64,000 nucleotides of DNA, taken from contig NC_088177.1 of NCBI RefSeq assembly GCF_028769735.1, forward strand, positions 12,650,599 to 12,714,598. Direction: 5' to 3'. Below, piece by piece: positions 60,601 to 64,000 of this stretch (positions are counted from its first letter, which is position 1; the number at the start of each line of letters is the position of its first letter). Position numbers and translations under genes: made by a program. Source of the stretch: Zonotrichia leucophrys gambelii (Eukaryota > Chordata > Aves > Passeriformes > Passerellidae). The notes below the pieces were generated by a model. That model was given only the letters and a program-made list of their open reading frames with translations, did not search any database and was not told the origin of the DNA.

Positions 60601-63600
60601 TTTCACATTAGTAGCTCCTGGCTGCTTATTTTTAACTTCACAACTCAGTTTCTCATCCCATCTCTGATTTACTGAAAAGTTTTAAAGTTGGGGAGAGTTG
60701 CTGAGGCTGCAGCTGCTGCTGTGACTCTATCAGGCTGTTCCATGTTTTGCCACTTTATTTTTACTTCTGTGAGAGATAGCAATGAAAGTAGAAAATGGAA
60801 AGATACCCCAAAATTTAGGAAAAGCAGGTGGTCTATGAGCATAAATCCACACAATCTTTCAGTGTGAAGCCATTATACATTAACATAATCCACAGCCTAG
60901 TCTAAAATAAGTGTCCAATCTCTCAGAAAATATTATTTTTCTGTAGAGGCTTTTTGCTTGCTCACCAGATCTTTTAGACTCTTACAGCAGTCCACAGCAT
61001 ATCTAATGATTTCCAGTCCTTTGAAGTATGCACCAGGCTATGCTGGAGCCCTATCCCTCTCAAAACAGTGATTTGGGGGATATTTTGGGAACTCTGGGAC
61101 TTTCAGTTCTCTATCCCACACACACTTCAGTTGTGGTAGAAAAAAAATCAGAGTCAGTAAATTATTACTATGCTTATTTTTCTCCAGTTATATCCTGATG
61201 ATACTAAGATTTTTTTAACTATTTTTTTAAAAGGTTAAATAATAAGATAATACTATTGAGTACTAAATATTTTTAAGTTGGTTTGGTTCTCTACTCAAAA
61301 AACTTCCATAGCTCAACTAATACCAAGGGGACAAGCTAGTGGCATTTTTCTAGGAATTATTTACAGGTTTTAAGTGTGGCCATTTTGCTGTCCCTCCCCC
61401 AGCATTGCTTTTACAAAATCCATAAAACCAACCTTCCAACAAGCTTTTCTCAGGGTAGGGTGTGTTGTTTGGGGTTTTTTTGCCCCCACCTTTATAGAAC
61501 CTTTGTTCTTACAACAATGCTGTGTTTTCCTCCCTCTCTGAAGCCACAGGCTTGCAAACTAAAATTGGAAATACAAATCCTTTTGTAGCAATGCAGCTCA
61601 CATGCATACATACAAATATTTGCCAGTTTAACTGGGGAGAAATAAACTTGATCAACTCTTTGTGACTTAGAAAAGCTTGTGTATTTTACCTGCTCACAAA
61701 GGACTAATGAAATACCCAATGAGCCCATCCTCTCTTTGAAGGATCCCAATACCCCTTAGCAAAGGACTGAGACCACCTCCAACCAGTGCCTGGGGGACCA
61801 TGGATTAGCCAGCAAATAATTAGTATTATATGATAAAATTCAAATGCATTGTAACTTCCTTGTTGATAGTTTTTGAGTTTTTACTAGATAAAAGTTCACA
61901 TATTTTCTCAGCACTCCAAAAAAACCAAAATTATGGAAACAATGGTGCAATTGTTCTCCTAATAAAGTTACCTCTAAAGCAAGTGCCACAGGCTCAAACC
62001 ACTTTCTTTCTCAGCTCTTTGAAATTATTTGTCATCCAAAATCAGAAACTGCTGAGATTAACTCTTTCACTTACCTGATCTCAATGTAACACTCAACATC
62101 TTCCAGCTCAGACATACATGGAACTAAATCCAAACAGCACATACCTCCTTTAGTGTTTCATGAAAAACAGGCATGAGAGAGATGGTCCTATCCAGTTCTG
62201 CTGACTTGGTCTTGGCAAATAAAAGCTCATGGTAAGACACCTAAAAGTTTTACACTTGCAAGGATCCTTTATTTACAAATAGTCCTAAGACTGGATAAGT
62301 TTGCTTCATGTGCAGTGTGGAACAGAGAGGATACATCAGCTGAAATGTTTAAATGTGGTTTTGAAGTCTGTGAGATACAATATAGATTTGATCCACAAAC
62401 ATCCAGTGACTTCAGAGTCACAAAATGGAATCAAAGTCACTGAGCAAAGTCTTTCCCAACTTCTCTGCTGGCTCTGTGATAAGCATTTTCCTGTCTTACC
62501 TCCCTTGTCTTTTCAATCCTCTTCTGTATTCCCATAATTGACACGGTCTTAGTTTACAGTGCATTTGTTGTGATACTTTTCTTTCCTTTGGGTGACTATG
62601 CAAGGAATGGTTTCACTGTTGCTGAGACTGTGTCCTTGCTACTGTTAAAAAGACAGCTGAATTTGTATTAAGGACCACTGCTTTTGCCAAACATGAGACT
62701 TCTCTGCACTGGGTGCCCACTGAGATTCCCTCACATTCAGCCAGACTCAAAGGCTAATGCCAAGGGCAGAGAGGGCAAGAAGAGTTTGCAGGTTACCTGT
62801 GATATGGTCTGTCCTGCATGCTGGTACACACATGATGTGAGCAGCAAAGTCTGTGCTCAGTGGGAAGTGAACTGGACTGTGAGCACTGGGGTTGACACTG
62901 TGCTGTGATAACTTTGCAGCTCACATCTCTCTACACACAGGTGTCAGTATCATTTTGATTGCTTACCTTCACTTTTTGTGATCATCAGATTACTATGATC
63001 ACGAGCAGGAAAACAACCTTAAAGTCTACATGAGAAATTATTTAAAATACCCTTACATCACTCAAAGCTCAACAGAGGCTTTTCATTCTGAATGTAATAC
63101 TCACAGATTCTTTTCCTGAGTTGTCTAAGACAGACTGACACCACATCCAGTGAACAGGTCGTTTTGACCCAGGAGTGCTAGAAAAAGCATGACTAATAGC
63201 AAATTAATATGGTTTTGGACACAGGTCAGGGGGATATTTTGGTTTTGCTATGAGTTTGTACAAATATTTACAGACTTTGTAACATGACAAATAGCAAAAG
63301 CATACAAGGAGCGGTCAATTAAAGTAAAAAAGTTTTGTGATTTCAGGGGAAGATTTAGCTTTACCATTAAAATTATTTTAAAAATTGTACTTACAGAAGA
63401 ATACAGGTAGAACTTCAGTACTTTTGAAAGCTGGTTATTTGACAACACTGAAAACCATTCCTACTCATGAAACCAATTCATATATGTGTGTAGCTGCCAT
63501 TTCAATTACCTTGCTATGGACAGCCAGCTGTGTCCATGTTTCAGGGCAAGCCACAAGGACGGAAATGGAAGCACTTCCTTGAATTCTTCCAGTCCTTAGT

Positions 63601-64000
63601 TTATCAGCCCATTTTTCAGGTGAATACAACTGCAATAAATTACTTCTATTGTATCCAAAATGCACTATGGTGTTAAAGGATGCTTGAATTTGGATGTGAG
63701 ACCAATTTGAAGCATATGTCTGAAAAAATCTCTTTGACTGACTGAACAGGATGACTTGCTACACCTAAGCTCCAAGCTTGGAGTTTTATTCAGCTCAGGG
63801 GAGCATTTCACAGGAAAAAAAAATACAGGATTAGTTCAGACATACCTGACCTTAAAGAATTTACAAGTTACCAGTAAGTAACTGAGGGTTTGGTTTTTAG
63901 TATGAATCACAATGCTGAATCTCAGGACAAGGGAAGCTTTTGGAAAAAATGCAGTTTAGAGGCCAAGCATATTTACTTGTGGTCTGAAATTCCTGAATCT
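57651..64000. other. Intergenic DNA with no recognisable gene
   Basis: AT-rich sequence to the right edge. A poly(T) run lies near 59234-59248, next to a locally duplicated TAAATTGCCTAAATT motif (59279-59335). The open frames are short. None matches a family I know, and no consensus-spliced exon of an expected neighbour was recognised. Confidence 0.5.

Noticed and set aside
63465..63665. 66-codon minus frame with a protein-like composition (contains ACPETWTQLAVHSKVIEMAA)
   Set aside because: The peptide looks plausible by composition, but I recognise no family and see no matching exon structure. A translated search of this short segment would settle it.
1..64000. CRISPR arrays, bacterial operons, riboswitches, integrons or prophage
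   Set aside because: The window is vertebrate nuclear DNA with introns and CR1 elements. The regular tandem arrays are minisatellites without spacer/repeat alternation.
53657..64000. Exons of NCKAP1, the expected neighbour on this side of FRZB
   Set aside because: No stretch matched its C-terminal coding sequence by eye. Short exons might escape, but none could be supported.

Overview
This is a window from a bird nuclear genome, most likely a passerine. The reasons are 5'-truncated CR1 LINE 3' ends on both strands, a solo endogenous-retrovirus LTR of a type I associate with songbirds, small GC-rich CpG islands in an AT-rich background, and one intron-containing gene whose product matches vertebrate FRZB (secreted Frizzled-related protein 3). 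There are no bacterial-type genes. Almost all open reading frames of 60-180 codons here are chance frames in non-coding DNA.

The one gene resolved with confidence is FRZB on the minus strand. All six coding exons can be placed at consensus splice sites: 53320-52867, 44166-44119, 39104-39039, 36784-36580, 36404-36341 and 33345-33238. Joined, they give 945 nt including the stop, or 314 residues. This covers a signal peptide, a complete ten-cysteine Frizzled cysteine-rich domain (exon 1), a netrin-like domain (exons 3-5) and a short basic tail (exon 6). The promoter lies in a CpG island at about 52.8-53.5 kb. FRZB is a secreted Wnt antagonist.

Layout from left to right. 1-330 is a CpG island with a probable first exon of another minus-strand gene that runs off the left edge. 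0.33-32.3 kb is a gene-poor intergenic stretch holding tandem duplications, minisatellites, a solo LTR, a 1.4-kb pyrimidine-rich degenerate repeat and CR1 fragments. 32.35-53.3 kb is FRZB, including a proposed 3' UTR. 53.5-64 kb is intergenic DNA upstream of FRZB with two CR1 fragments and nothing recognisable as coding.

The most unusual part is the 3' end of FRZB. Exon 6 is about 83% GC (hand count) inside AT-rich DNA, and its protein tail is strongly altered from the mammalian form. It sits about 40 bp from a roughly 0.86-kb minisatellite in intron 5. On the FRZB sense strand the repeat units carry a pyrimidine-CAG|GTAAT motif, which resembles superimposed splice acceptor and donor sites. 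No wholly new multi-gene system was seen.
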